Positions 36,216 to 45,062 of a stretch of 64,000 bases of DNA are shown here, piece after piece; the stretch's first letter is position 1; the number at the start of each line of letters is the position of its first letter. This stretch comes from JAAFHB01 sp038236995 (GTDB lineage Bacteria > Bacteroidota > Bacteroidia > Bacteroidales > Prolixibacteraceae): contig JBBRZE010000010.1 in the NCBI GenBank assembly GCA_038236995.1, positions 1-64,000 on the forward strand, in the 5' to 3' direction. The notes beneath the pieces are model-generated. The model was not told the origin of the DNA. It saw only the letters and a list, made by a program, of their open reading frames with translations, and searched no databases. Made by a program: the position numbers and the translations under genes.

Positions 36216-37823
36216 GTGGCCACAACGAAGTATATATTTGTGACAGGCGGTGTGACCTCTTCTCTCGGAAAAGGGATTATTGCTTCATCCCTTGCGAAGC
36301 TTCTTCAGGCAAGAGGATACAAGGTAACAATTCAGAAATTAGATCCCTACATCAATGTTGATCCGGGAACTTTAAATCCCTACGAACATGGCGAATGTTA
36401 CGTAACCGAGGATGGCGCCGAAACTGATCTTGATCTCGGACATTACGAGCGATTTCTTAATTCACCTACAACACAAGCGAATAACGTTACTACTGGCAGA
36501 ATTTACCAGTCTGTAATAAATAAGGAACGTCGTGGTGATTACCTGGGAAAGACGGTTCAGATCATCCCACATATTACTGACGAAATTAAAAGATATATCA
36601 AATTTTTGGGATCGAAGAAAAAATTCGATGTTGTGATATCTGAGATTGGTGGTGTGGTAGGTGATATCGAATCTTTACCCTACATTGAAGCGGTTCGGCA
36701 GTTGAAGTGGGAGATGGGGAGCGATGCTCTATTTGTCCATCTCACGTTGGTCCCTTATTTACAGGCATCAGGGGAACTAAAAACCAAACCAACTCAGCAT
36801 TCAGTTAAAACGATGCTCGAAAACGGAGTTCAGCCAGACGTTCTCGTTCTTCGGACAGAGCATCTTCTTTCTCCGGGTTTGAAAGAGAAAGTTGCCCTCT
36901 TTTGTAACGTAAACAAAGAGTCTGTTATCGAGTCAATAGATGTGCCTACGATCTATGAGGTTCCGATTAAAATGCAGGAGGAAAAGCTGGATGAAATTGT
37001 CCTTAAAAAATTAGGTCTTCCATTGGGAGATCCGCCCGCACTTAAAGAATGGAACGAATTTCTGTACAGGTATAAGAACCCAAAAAGAGAAATAAAAGTA
37101 GCACTGATCGGAAAATATGTTGAACTTCACGATGCCTACAAGTCGATTTCAGAAGCACTGATTCATGCAGGTGCTGCCAACGAATGCCGTGTAAACATCG
37201 AGTGGATACATTCTGAAAAGATAAACGAAGAGAATATTGAACGAAAATTAAAGGGTTGCAACGGAATAATCATTGCTCCTGGATTCGGACATCGTGGTAT
37301 TGAGGGGAAAATTATTGCTGCAAAATATGCCCGCATCCATAAAATACCATTTTTCGGAATTTGCCTTGGAATGCAGATTGCAGTGATTGAATTTGCACGT
37401 AATGTTCTGAAATTGTGTGATGCCGACTCTACAGAGATGAATACGGAAACCAAATTTCCTGTCATTGACCTGATGGAAGAACAAAAGGAGATTACTGATA
37501 AAGGGGGCACGATGCGCTTGGGAGCCTATGCCTGTCATCTGAAAAAGGATTCAAAGGCCTTCGCAGCTTACGGAAAATCGAAAATATCTGAAAGGCACAG
37601 ACATCGTTATGAATTTAATGATGCCTATCTGAAACAATTCGAAGATGCAGGGATGAAAGCAGTCGGAGTAAATCCTGACACTACTTTGGTTGAAGTAATC
37701 GAAATTCCTAATCATCCATGGTTTGTGGGCGTTCAGTTCCATCCTGAATACAGTAGTTCAGTAATGCAACCACACCCTTTATTTGTGGCATTTATAAAAT
37801 CTGTTCTCGATAACTCTAAATAA
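36216..37823 (+). CDS. pyrG: CTP synthase
   Basis: A 535-residue enzyme that aminates UTP to CTP using glutamine and ATP. The N-terminal synthase domain has FVTGGVTSSLGKGIIASSLA, DPYINVDPGTLNPYEHGE, DLGHYERF and SEIGGVVGDIES. The C-terminal class I glutaminase domain (from about residue 290) has the nucleophile in PFFGICLGMQIAVIEFARN and the His-Glu pair in VQFHPEY. The start codon is GTG, and no earlier or later ATG fits the MATTKYIFVTGG start of the family. yidC follows after 22 bases, so the two genes probably form an operon. Confidence 0.98.
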   Translation: MATTKYIFVTGGVTSSLGKGIIASSLAKLLQARGYKVTIQKLDPYINVDPGTLNPYEHGECYVTEDGAETDLDLGHYERFLNSPTTQANNVTTGRIYQSVINKERRGDYLGKTVQIIPHITDEIKRYIKFLGSKKKFDVVISEIGGVVGDIESLPYIEAVRQLKWEMGSDALFVHLTLVPYLQASGELKTKPTQHSVKTMLENGVQPDVLVLRTEHLLSPGLKEKVALFCNVNKESVIESIDVPTIYEVPIKMQEEKLDEIVLKKLGLPLGDPPALKEWNEFLYRYKNPKREIKVALIGKYVELHDAYKSISEALIHAGAANECRVNIEWIHSEKINEENIERKLKGCNGIIIAPGFGHRGIEGKIIAAKYARIHKIPFFGICLGMQIAVIEFARNVLKLCDADSTEMNTETKFPVIDLMEEQKEITDKGGTMRLGAYACHLKKDSKAFAAYGKSKISERHRHRYEFNDAYLKQFEDAGMKAVGVNPDTTLVEVIEIPNHPWFVGVQFHPEYSSSVMQPHPLFVAFIKSVLDNSK

Positions 37824-37845
37824 AAAATACGATCAGTCATAACTT

Positions 37846-39792
37846 ATGGATAAAAATACGATAACAGGCCTGGCTCTGATTTTTGTGATTCTGATAACAT
37901 TCAGTTACTTTAATAAACCATCGGAAAGCGATATTGAAGCGGCTAAGCGACAACGCGATTCAATTGTTCAGGTTGAAGCGGCTAAAGCTCAGCAGGCTGA
38001 AGTTGAAGCAAAGGCGGCTACTGCTACCCTTCAGGCAAAAGTAACCACCCCACCTACAGATAGTGCTGGTGTTGCAGGAGTGGAAAATGACCTTAAAAAC
38101 CTTTACGGTGTTTTCTACGAAGCAGTCAAGGGAACTGAAAAATTCATTACCTTGGAGAATAATCTAATGAAGGTAAGGGTGTCAACAAAAGGTGGAAAGA
38201 TCTATTCGGTTGAATTAAAAGGGTATAAAAGATTCAATGGCCAACCACTGGTTCTTTTTGAAGGGGATAAAAATCGTTTTGGATTGAATTTCTTTTCGCA
38301 AAACAAGAGTATTCAAACCGATCAGTTCTTTTTTACACCTTCTGTAGCCGATACCATATTGACGGTTTCGGGACCTCCGGTTTCGAAAGGAAAGGAAGGT
38401 CGTGAGAAATTTAATGAGGAAGGCAAACAGGATTCGACGGCACTAAAAATGCTTCTTGATGCCGGAAATGGAGTATCTGTCGCTTACGTCTACACGCTGA
38501 AGCACAACTCTTTTATGGTTGGGTTCGATATCCAGACCGCGGGGCTTAAAAAAGTGATGGGTGCAAATTCCGACTATATCAACTTTGCATGGACGCAGGC
38601 AATGCCACGTCAGGAGAAGGTTTCGAAGTTCGGTGAGGATAATTACGCGACCGCTTATTACAGATATTATAAGGATAATGTCGATAAAATAGCAACTGCC
38701 AAATCAGAAACAAAGGCGCTGACAACAAAAGTCGAATGGGTAAGTTTTAAAACCCTTTTCTTCTCGTCTGTTCTGATTGCAGATAAAGCGTTCCTGAATG
38801 GCCAGGTAAGCACCAAAGTGAGAGGAAATACAGATTCCACATATGTATCTGATATGACTGCTGATTTGACGATTCCACTCGATAATTCGGGAAGTGAATC
38901 GTTTCCTGCCCGGTTTTATTTTGGCCCAAATCAATATAACACGCTAAAACAGTACAACATAAAACTTGATGATGAGATAGCATTGGGCTGGACCATTATA
39001 GGTTGGGTCAACAAGTACATTATCATTCCGGCTTTCGATTTTCTACGCAGATATATTAGCAACTTTGGGGTAATTATCTTGTTATTGACAATTTACGTTA
39101 AGTTGATCATTGCGCCATTCACCTACAAATCGTATATTTCGCAGGCCAAAATGAGGTTGTTAAAACCTGAAATTGAAGAGATTCAGAAAAAATTTGGCGA
39201 TGATAAAAAGATGGAGTCGCAGCAGGCAACGATGGCGTTGTATAAAAAGGCGGGTGTAAATCCGATGGGAGGTTGTTTGCCGATGCTCTTTCAGATGCCA
39301 ATCCTCGTCTCGATGTTCTATTTCTTCCCGATCTCCATCGAATTGAGGCAACAAAGTTTCCTTTGGGCGCACGATCTTTCAACGTACGACTCGATTATGA
39401 CACTTCCTTTTGTAGTTCCGTTTGGGTTTGGTAGTCACGTAAGCCTTTTCTGCTTATTGATGACTGTTACCAACATTCTGTACGTGAAGTATAACAACGA
39501 AATGGCAGGTGCCGGAACACAGCAGATGCCAGGAATGAAAACCATGATGTATTTGATGCCAGTAATGTTCCTGTTTATCTTCAACAGTTATGCTTCCGGA
39601 TTGAGTTTATACTACTTCTTATCCCTGGTCTTTACTTTTGTACAGATGTTTATCTTCAAAAAACTGATTAATGAAGATGCGATCCATGCACAATTGAAGG
39701 CTAAACAAAAGATGCCGGTTGTAAAATCGAAATTTACGGCAAGGCTCGAAGAGATGGCTAAACAACGGAATACGCCACAAAAGAAAAAATAA
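37846..39792 (+). CDS. yidC: membrane protein insertase YidC
   Basis: A 648-residue inner-membrane insertase and foldase. It has an N-terminal membrane anchor (MDKNTITGLALIFVILITFS), a charged linker, a large periplasmic beta domain (about residues 95-360) and the conserved five-helix core: FGVIILLLTIYVKLIIAPFT with a hydrophilic-groove positive residue in the next loop (YKSYISQAKMR), NPMGGCLPMLFQMPILVSMF, and PVMFLFIFNSYASGLSLYY. A basic C-terminal tail ends in Lys-rich sequence, which could touch the ribosome. The length fits Bacteroidota members. It follows pyrG by 22 bases and is followed by a hairpin. Confidence 0.97.
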   Translation: MDKNTITGLALIFVILITFSYFNKPSESDIEAAKRQRDSIVQVEAAKAQQAEVEAKAATATLQAKVTTPPTDSAGVAGVENDLKNLYGVFYEAVKGTEKFITLENNLMKVRVSTKGGKIYSVELKGYKRFNGQPLVLFEGDKNRFGLNFFSQNKSIQTDQFFFTPSVADTILTVSGPPVSKGKEGREKFNEEGKQDSTALKMLLDAGNGVSVAYVYTLKHNSFMVGFDIQTAGLKKVMGANSDYINFAWTQAMPRQEKVSKFGEDNYATAYYRYYKDNVDKIATAKSETKALTTKVEWVSFKTLFFSSVLIADKAFLNGQVSTKVRGNTDSTYVSDMTADLTIPLDNSGSESFPARFYFGPNQYNTLKQYNIKLDDEIALGWTIIGWVNKYIIIPAFDFLRRYISNFGVIILLLTIYVKLIIAPFTYKSYISQAKMRLLKPEIEEIQKKFGDDKKMESQQATMALYKKAGVNPMGGCLPMLFQMPILVSMFYFFPISIELRQQSFLWAHDLSTYDSIMTLPFVVPFGFGSHVSLFCLLMTVTNILYVKYNNEMAGAGTQQMPGMKTMMYLMPVMFLFIFNSYASGLSLYYFLSLVFTFVQMFIFKKLINEDAIHAQLKAKQKMPVVKSKFTARLEEMAKQRNTPQKKK

Positions 39793-39813
39793 CCAATTGA
39801 TTTTTTAGATATT

Positions 39814-39846
39814 AAAAAGCTGTTCCACATTTTGGAGCAGCTTTTT
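39814..39846 (+). terminator. terminator after yidC
   Basis: A 13-bp stem with one G-T pair (39814-39826 with 39834-39846) has a 7-base loop. Five T close the 3' side. It starts 22 bases after the yidC stop. Confidence 0.85.
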
Positions 39847-40020
39847 CTGTTCCATAAAGTAATGTTAGTGCATAATTGCAGCAGGCAATTGGTTTTTAAG
39901 CTATGTGAGATCCGGACCTCTCTTCTCAATTCACTTTAAAGGGGTTTTATACCGGATTAATTTCCCTCGTAAAGTACCGACGTGCCTGCCGCAAGATGCA
40001 AATTTCAACCTGTAATTGTG

Positions 40021-41076
40021 CTAACGATTGGGCAATATGCTCTCCGAATCAGCATTTAATTCCAGTAGATTCTTCTTCACCACCTCTGGCGAAGAATTCG
40101 CATAACAATAAACGCACAAATGATTGCAGGTGTCATAAGAACCGGTATCTTTACTGATGATGCAACCACAAGCCTTACGCTGACCTTTGTCTTTGAGATT
40201 GGATTTTTTACCAGGAACCTCCTCGCCAAACAGCAATTGCTCCCTGGGTTTTACGCCAAGTAAGCCCATTAGCTTCATGTCGTTTGAAAATAGCTTTTCA
40301 ATTAATACATCATCAATACATTTATTGTGCGAAATCTGATATTTCTCAAGGTCAATATCTTCGGCACAAGTGGCGATCCGGAAATCGGGATTGATTTTGA
40401 GCCATTCCTGCAGGATTTTTTGAATGTCTTTTGCAAACTCATTTTTTTGGTCAGTGCTAAACTCTGCCAGGTGAATCGTTGACTCGTTATAACAGGTCGT
40501 CTCTCTGATCAGGTTGTTCTTGACTTTTTGATACGAAAAGATATCGGCAAAGCTAAAAACAAGTTTATCTGTATGATGGACCAATTGGTTTCCAAGTTTC
40601 CGGATTCTAGTTAATAATTCTCCAACAGTTAATTGATCGGTCAGTAATAACGGGTCGAACCGCCAGATTACCTTTTCTTTTCCAATCAATTCAGAGAGGC
40701 TGATAAAAGTCTCAACACGAGTCACAAGCGGTGGCAAATTTGGCTCAAATCCCTCATACTCGTAGTTGTTCAGCGTATATTGGAAATAGTAATTCAATCC
40801 TAGATCATCGAGATAGGTGAGGTGCTGCATCATTGGTTTTGGATTCTTTGTCCAAAAAACAAATAAGCGCGCTTCCTGAAAGGAGACATATTGCGAATTC
40901 GCGCGGTGAAATGGGTTGTTCCAGCATACGTAACCGCTTTTTAACCGGTTGACCAGCCACTCTGAATGGAATGCCGGAATATCGGTTGATCGGCTTGCAG
41001 AAATAATAAGCGGTGCGATAGCGGATCTTTGTTCGCCACTGTCGGTTGTAAGCTGAACTTCCTTCCAGATTTTCAT
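40021..41076 (-). CDS. DUF1848 family protein with C-terminal cysteine cluster
   Basis: A 351-residue protein of the DUF1848 family. It opens the family core with IISASRSTDIPAFHSEWLVN and GYVCWNNPFH, with FVFWTKNPKPM and VIWRFDPLLL further in. The C-terminus has ACGCIISKDTGSYDTCNHLC followed by VYCYAN, five cysteines, of which C-x3-C-x2-C resembles the cluster motif of radical SAM enzymes placed at the wrong end. The family's reaction is unknown; iron-sulfur binding is an inference from the cysteines. It is separated by 150 bases from the Cys-rich gene upstream. Confidence 0.85.
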   Translation of the reverse strand: MKIWKEVQLTTDSGEQRSAIAPLIISASRSTDIPAFHSEWLVNRLKSGYVCWNNPFHRANSQYVSFQEARLFVFWTKNPKPMMQHLTYLDDLGLNYYFQYTLNNYEYEGFEPNLPPLVTRVETFISLSELIGKEKVIWRFDPLLLTDQLTVGELLTRIRKLGNQLVHHTDKLVFSFADIFSYQKVKNNLIRETTCYNESTIHLAEFSTDQKNEFAKDIQKILQEWLKINPDFRIATCAEDIDLEKYQISHNKCIDDVLIEKLFSNDMKLMGLLGVKPREQLLFGEEVPGKKSNLKDKGQRKACGCIISKDTGSYDTCNHLCVYCYANSSPEVVKKNLLELNADSESILPNR

Positions 41077-41226
41077 AATGGAGGTTCTTTTTTACGAAAC
41101 TAATTTTTTTTATTAAGAAATTAGCTATACCAATAGCTCATTGAAAGATATTGGCTCTGTAATACATTCGTTGGGGATCCACAACAATACAAATAGGCTT
41201 TAGCCAAATTGCTGGAAATTAATTAA

Positions 41227-41439
41227 TTATTGGAGAAATGATTTATCCCTTTTCAGCTCTTCCATACAATCATTGCAAAGGCATTCATCAAAATGCGTTG
41301 CGATATAGTCTAGTATATCTTCTGTGACTTCTACATCAAAACACGGACAATGAACGGTTCCCGTGCAAATGTGCAGTTTCCCGCAATTCGTACATTCTTT
41401 AGGTTCATACTTTGAATACATGACTGATAAATTAGGCAT
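41227..41439 (-). CDS. small cysteine-rich CWC-family protein
   Basis: A 70-residue protein with eight cysteines arranged as CTNCGKLHIC, HCPCFDVEV and ECLCNDCMEEL, the pattern of the small cysteine-rich CWC domain. A zinc or iron-sulfur site is likely, and the function is unknown. It follows the flavin reductase gene by 3 bases and so is probably cotranscribed with it and with lipA. Confidence 0.72.
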   Translation of the reverse strand: MPNLSVMYSKYEPKECTNCGKLHICTGTVHCPCFDVEVTEDILDYIATHFDECLCNDCMEELKRDKSFLQ

Positions 41440-41442
41440 ACT

Positions 41443-42111
41443 TTAAAAGAATACCTCTGTCCGTATATTTTCGGGGATAATGTCATTTTTTTCGAGTATT
41501 TCTGTCACATCGTTCACCATCCCTGAATTGCCACAGATATAAAAGATGGAGTCCTTGTTGATCCCTTTTTCCTTTAAATACTGGGTTACGCGTCCAAAAT
41601 GATAAACCCCATGTTCGCGCGAAGTGCAAAGTCTATAAAGGTCCTCAGGGTAATCGGAAGAGTCGTAGGCCTCATAACCATGTCTGACACCATGAATAAC
41701 TTCAAAATCAAGAGCTGGATTCGATAATATAATACTATGGAATGGTGCAATGCCGGTACCTGTCGCAATGAATGTAAAGTGACTTCGTTTAATTTGTTCA
41801 TTGTCTCTTAAAAGGAAAAACCCAAACGGTCCGGTGATTTCCACTTTTGTCCCGATTTTCAGGTATTTCAATTCTTTTGAGATTTCACCTTCGTCAACCT
41901 CTTTGATTAACAGGTCAATATATGGGGCATTTTCAGGACTGTAAATCGAGTATTCACGGGCTTTATTTTCGCCGGGAACATTCAACACCAGATATTGTCC
42001 TGCTTTAAATTCAAAATCACTTTTTTCAAGTCGCAGTACGTAAGTTGATTCGGTCAGATTTCTGACTTCCAATATTTTGCTGTATGTTATTTTCTTTGTC
42101 TTCATTTTCAA
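41443..42111 (-). CDS. ferredoxin--NADP reductase-like flavoprotein
   Basis: A 222-residue FAD-dependent reductase. The N-terminal FAD barrel has AGQYLVLNVPG and the flavin-binding REYSIYS motif; VEITGPFGFF ends the barrel. The C-terminal NAD(P) domain has FIATGTGIAPFHSI and FYICGNSGMVNDV, both family signatures. There are no iron-sulfur cysteines for a plant-type ferredoxin, so the partner is a separate protein. It sits 4 bases after lipA and 3 before the Cys-rich gene. A job in giving electrons to radical SAM enzymes such as LipA is plausible from this position but not shown. Confidence 0.85.
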   Translation of the reverse strand: MKMKTKKITYSKILEVRNLTESTYVLRLEKSDFEFKAGQYLVLNVPGENKAREYSIYSPENAPYIDLLIKEVDEGEISKELKYLKIGTKVEITGPFGFFLLRDNEQIKRSHFTFIATGTGIAPFHSIILSNPALDFEVIHGVRHGYEAYDSSDYPEDLYRLCTSREHGVYHFGRVTQYLKEKGINKDSIFYICGNSGMVNDVTEILEKNDIIPENIRTEVFF

Positions 42112-42115
42112 TTAA

Positions 42116-42970
42116 TTAAGCGTGAATATGTCTTTCTGCGCGATAGGAAGAGCGAACCAAAGGACTGCTTTCGACCATACTGAACCCTTTTTCGAGCGCA
42201 GCTTCACGGTATTTGATAAAGACAGCAGGTTTCACAAACTCCTCAATCTTAATATGATGTGGCGATGGTTGCAGATATTGGCCGATTGTCAAAACCTTAC
42301 ATCCCACTTTAAGCAGATCGTCCATCGTTTCGAAAACCTCGTCTTCGGTTTCTCCCAAACCTACCATAATCCCTGATTTTGCCACAATGCCGGAATTAGC
42401 TATAATCTGAATTACTTTAAGGCTACGGTCATAACGGGCGACATCCCTCACTTTCGGGGTGAGTCTACGAACCGTTTCCATGTTATGCGAGATAACTTCG
42501 GGTCTGGCATCGATCACTTTTTGGATCAATTCAGGCCTGGCATAGAAATCGGGAATTAAAGTCTCGATTGTTATCTCTGGATTAACCTCCTTGAGCGTTT
42601 TTATTGTAAAGGCCCAGAAAGCCGCTCCGCCATCATCGAGGTCGTCACGCGTTACGGATGTGATCACACAGTGCTTAATCTTCAACGCCTGAATGGTTTC
42701 AGCCAATCGATAGGGTTCTTCCATATCTACGAGGTCAGGAATCATGTTCTTTACATCGCAGAAACGGCAGTTTCGTGTGCATTTCTCACCCAAAATCATA
42801 AAACTTGCGGTTGCTGCTCCCCAGCATTCCGCTTTATTCGGGCAGTTGCCACTTACGCAGATCGTATTTAGTTGCTGCTTTGCTGCCAGGTTCTTCAAAG
42901 TGATATAATCGTTTCCGGATGGAAGTGGAGTCTTCATCCAATCGGGTAATCTTCGTGTATGTATCGTCAT
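42116..42970 (-). CDS. lipA: lipoyl synthase
   Basis: A 284-residue radical SAM enzyme that inserts two sulfurs into protein-bound octanoyl groups to make lipoyl cofactors. The auxiliary cluster motif is CVSGNCPNKAEC (C-x4-C-x5-C) and the SAM cluster motif is CTRNCRFC (C-x3-C-x2-C). The C-terminal RSSYRAE supplies the family's conserved Arg-Ser-Ser-Tyr, which ligates the auxiliary cluster. It lies 117 bases downstream of the mevalonate kinase gene on the same strand. Its products are needed by the E2 partner of the branched-chain dehydrogenase that heads the upstream operon, and by SucB. Confidence 0.97.
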   Translation of the reverse strand: MTIHTRRLPDWMKTPLPSGNDYITLKNLAAKQQLNTICVSGNCPNKAECWGAATASFMILGEKCTRNCRFCDVKNMIPDLVDMEEPYRLAETIQALKIKHCVITSVTRDDLDDGGAAFWAFTIKTLKEVNPEITIETLIPDFYARPELIQKVIDARPEVISHNMETVRRLTPKVRDVARYDRSLKVIQIIANSGIVAKSGIMVGLGETEDEVFETMDDLLKVGCKVLTIGQYLQPSPHHIKIEEFVKPAVFIKYREAALEKGFSMVESSPLVRSSYRAERHIHA

Positions 42971-43087
42971 AAATTATCTGAAAAATAGAAAGATGCTGCT
43001 GATTTATATTTCAGTTTCTTACCGATTTTAAATTCCGAAATTGATTCAGAGAAGAATCTGAAACTGACAATTCAGCGCTCAAAATGA

Positions 43088-43999
43088 TTAAACAACCATC
43101 CAATCAAGATGGTTTAAATTAAAATAAGACTCAGCTTTTAAGCAGTCTCGTGCAATTCCAAGGATATATCCTCCACCGCCTGATCCACAAAGTTTTAGAT
43201 GAAAGTCACCTGTCTCAATTCCATGTTCAAAATGTTTCCTGATATTTTGTGGTATCATTTTTTCGAAATGCGGAAGCTGAAATCCGGAATACCTCGCAAT
43301 TAATTCGTCAAATGATCCAAAGTCTGACTTAAGAACAGCTTCAATAACCTGGTTAATGATTGGAATATATTCATTGTCAATACTTTTCTTAAATTCCGGT
43401 TGATTGTAATCTTCCATAAAATGATTCACCAACGCACCAGTATTTCCTTTCGAATGCGTATTGGTCAGAAACAGCGTGTAATTTTTAAAAAATGGGGCGA
43501 GGTCGAAATCTGTGATAATTGACGACCTGCTATCCATCAGGACTGGTTTTTTCAATAAAGATACGAGCGGATCGAAACCGGAACTTTTCCCATGAAAACA
43601 AGTTTCGATCGCTCCGAGTTCAGATTTTATTTCTTGATAATCACTTTGACGTGTCTGAATCAAATACCGTTGATAAATGGCAGCTGTAAGAATCCCGGAA
43701 CTTCCCAAACCAGAACCAACCGGCACCGATGAATCGAGGTACAATCCCTGATTTATTTCATCTTCAAATAGTTGAAGATTAATAAAATTGAATTTTTCTG
43801 TATCACATTTTAAAAAGGCAAGCAGTTTTTTTAACTCACAATTCGATTCTGTATCTGTTTTGGAATCTGTAATTGCCCCTGGTAGTCTGAATTGCCCGGA
43901 AAAGCGCGGATAAGGTATCGCGAGCGCCATCGAATTCAGGATGATTCCATATTCTCCGAACAACAATATTTTTGCGGGAAAATTCATGCTAAAAATCAA
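43088..43999 (-). CDS. mvk: mevalonate kinase (GHMP family)
   Basis: A 303-residue GHMP kinase expected to phosphorylate mevalonate at O5. Motif 1 is FPAKILLFGEYGII, the ATP-binding motif 2 is VPVGSGLGSSGILTAAIY, and motif 3 is KLCGSGGGGYILG. The substrate call relies on PAKILLFGEYG, which resembles mevalonate kinases, and on its location in a mevalonate pathway run. It overlaps the mvaD gene by 11 bases and is the last gene of the run. It could be exchanged in role with the other GHMP kinase. Confidence 0.82.
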   Translation of the reverse strand: MIFSMNFPAKILLFGEYGIILNSMALAIPYPRFSGQFRLPGAITDSKTDTESNCELKKLLAFLKCDTEKFNFINLQLFEDEINQGLYLDSSVPVGSGLGSSGILTAAIYQRYLIQTRQSDYQEIKSELGAIETCFHGKSSGFDPLVSLLKKPVLMDSRSSIITDFDLAPFFKNYTLFLTNTHSKGNTGALVNHFMEDYNQPEFKKSIDNEYIPIINQVIEAVLKSDFGSFDELIARYSGFQLPHFEKMIPQNIRKHFEHGIETGDFHLKLCGSGGGGYILGIARDCLKAESYFNLNHLDWMVV

Positions 44000-45056
44000 T
44001 TTCAGAGGTGAGTAGTTCCGGTCCGCTACCTATTTTATCATCAATCCATTGACCATCCTCGCAAAATTGGGCGAGTGTATTCTGAACAAATGGAAGAACC
44101 GAATCCCGCTGATCTTCAAAATAGATCAGGTGGACGTTTGGTCCGGCATCAATGGTGAAGAATAAATCAAGTCCCGTCACTTCCCGGAAGCTTTTAATTG
44201 CTTCGATAATATGCAAGGTATTTGGTTTTAGCAACAGACCTTCAGGTGATGAGGTCATCAGTAACGCATGCAACGAAAGTGCTTCATTTTCAGCAATTGT
44301 ACCTATCAATTGGTAATTTTCGTTGCGAATGGCATTTATCATCTTGTTCATATTGCTGTTCGCTTGCGAAATTCTCCCTTCGCGATATGAATGGTCATTC
44401 ATTAGTTCATGTCCTGATGTACTGGAGACCGCTTTTTCTTTGGAACTAACAATCAGAATAATATCCCTCAACTGATGAAACCTGCTTCCCTTTGGAATTA
44501 GGTATGGGGTGGCATAATCATCGGATGAAGGGTCAATGAACGGAATGTTGCCCCATGATACTATACCTCCGTAAACAGATCGGGATGCGCTTCCGGAACC
44601 AATTCTGGCAATAAAGGAAGCTCTTTGGAAAAAAATTTCTTTACTCAGCTTTTTTCTGTTTACTATTTCCTCCATACTTACCAGGCAAAGTGACAATGCA
44701 CTCATCGATGAAGCAGAAGAGGCGATACCCGCAGAATGAGGGAAGGTATTGTCACTTTGAAATACAAGTTCAAAATCAGTGAGAAATGGCATTTTGGAAA
44801 TCAGGTCATTAAGTACCCGTTCAGTTTTTTTTTCAAACTGAAGATGACGATTGCCATGAAAATAGTATTCAAAACTGATGTTTTTCTCTACCTTGAGTTT
44901 CCTTTTGAACGACAAAGTTGTGGTGGTTGATGTCTTTTCCAGCGTAATGCTCAGAGAACCGTTATCCGGTAGTTGATGAGCCCTTTTCCCCCAGTATTTA
45001 ATTAGTGCGATATTCGAAGGGGCTCTCCAACTGATATTTGTAATGTCTTCGCTCAT
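43989..45056 (-). CDS. mvaD: diphosphomevalonate decarboxylase
   Basis: A 355-residue enzyme that makes isopentenyl diphosphate from mevalonate diphosphate with ATP, releasing CO2. The diagnostic motif APSNIALIKYWGKR is near residue 12-25, followed by NGSLSITL, HSAGIASSASSMSALSL, the GSGSASRSVYGGIVSWGN segment, and FFTIDAGPNVHLIY with the catalytic Asp. These separate it clearly from other GHMP kinases. It overlaps mvk by 11 bases and lies 6 bases after the preceding kinase gene. Confidence 0.95.
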   Translation of the reverse strand: MSEDITNISWRAPSNIALIKYWGKRAHQLPDNGSLSITLEKTSTTTTLSFKRKLKVEKNISFEYYFHGNRHLQFEKKTERVLNDLISKMPFLTDFELVFQSDNTFPHSAGIASSASSMSALSLCLVSMEEIVNRKKLSKEIFFQRASFIARIGSGSASRSVYGGIVSWGNIPFIDPSSDDYATPYLIPKGSRFHQLRDIILIVSSKEKAVSSTSGHELMNDHSYREGRISQANSNMNKMINAIRNENYQLIGTIAENEALSLHALLMTSSPEGLLLKPNTLHIIEAIKSFREVTGLDLFFTIDAGPNVHLIYFEDQRDSVLPFVQNTLAQFCEDGQWIDDKIGSGPELLTSEIDF

Positions 45057-45062
45057 TTATTT

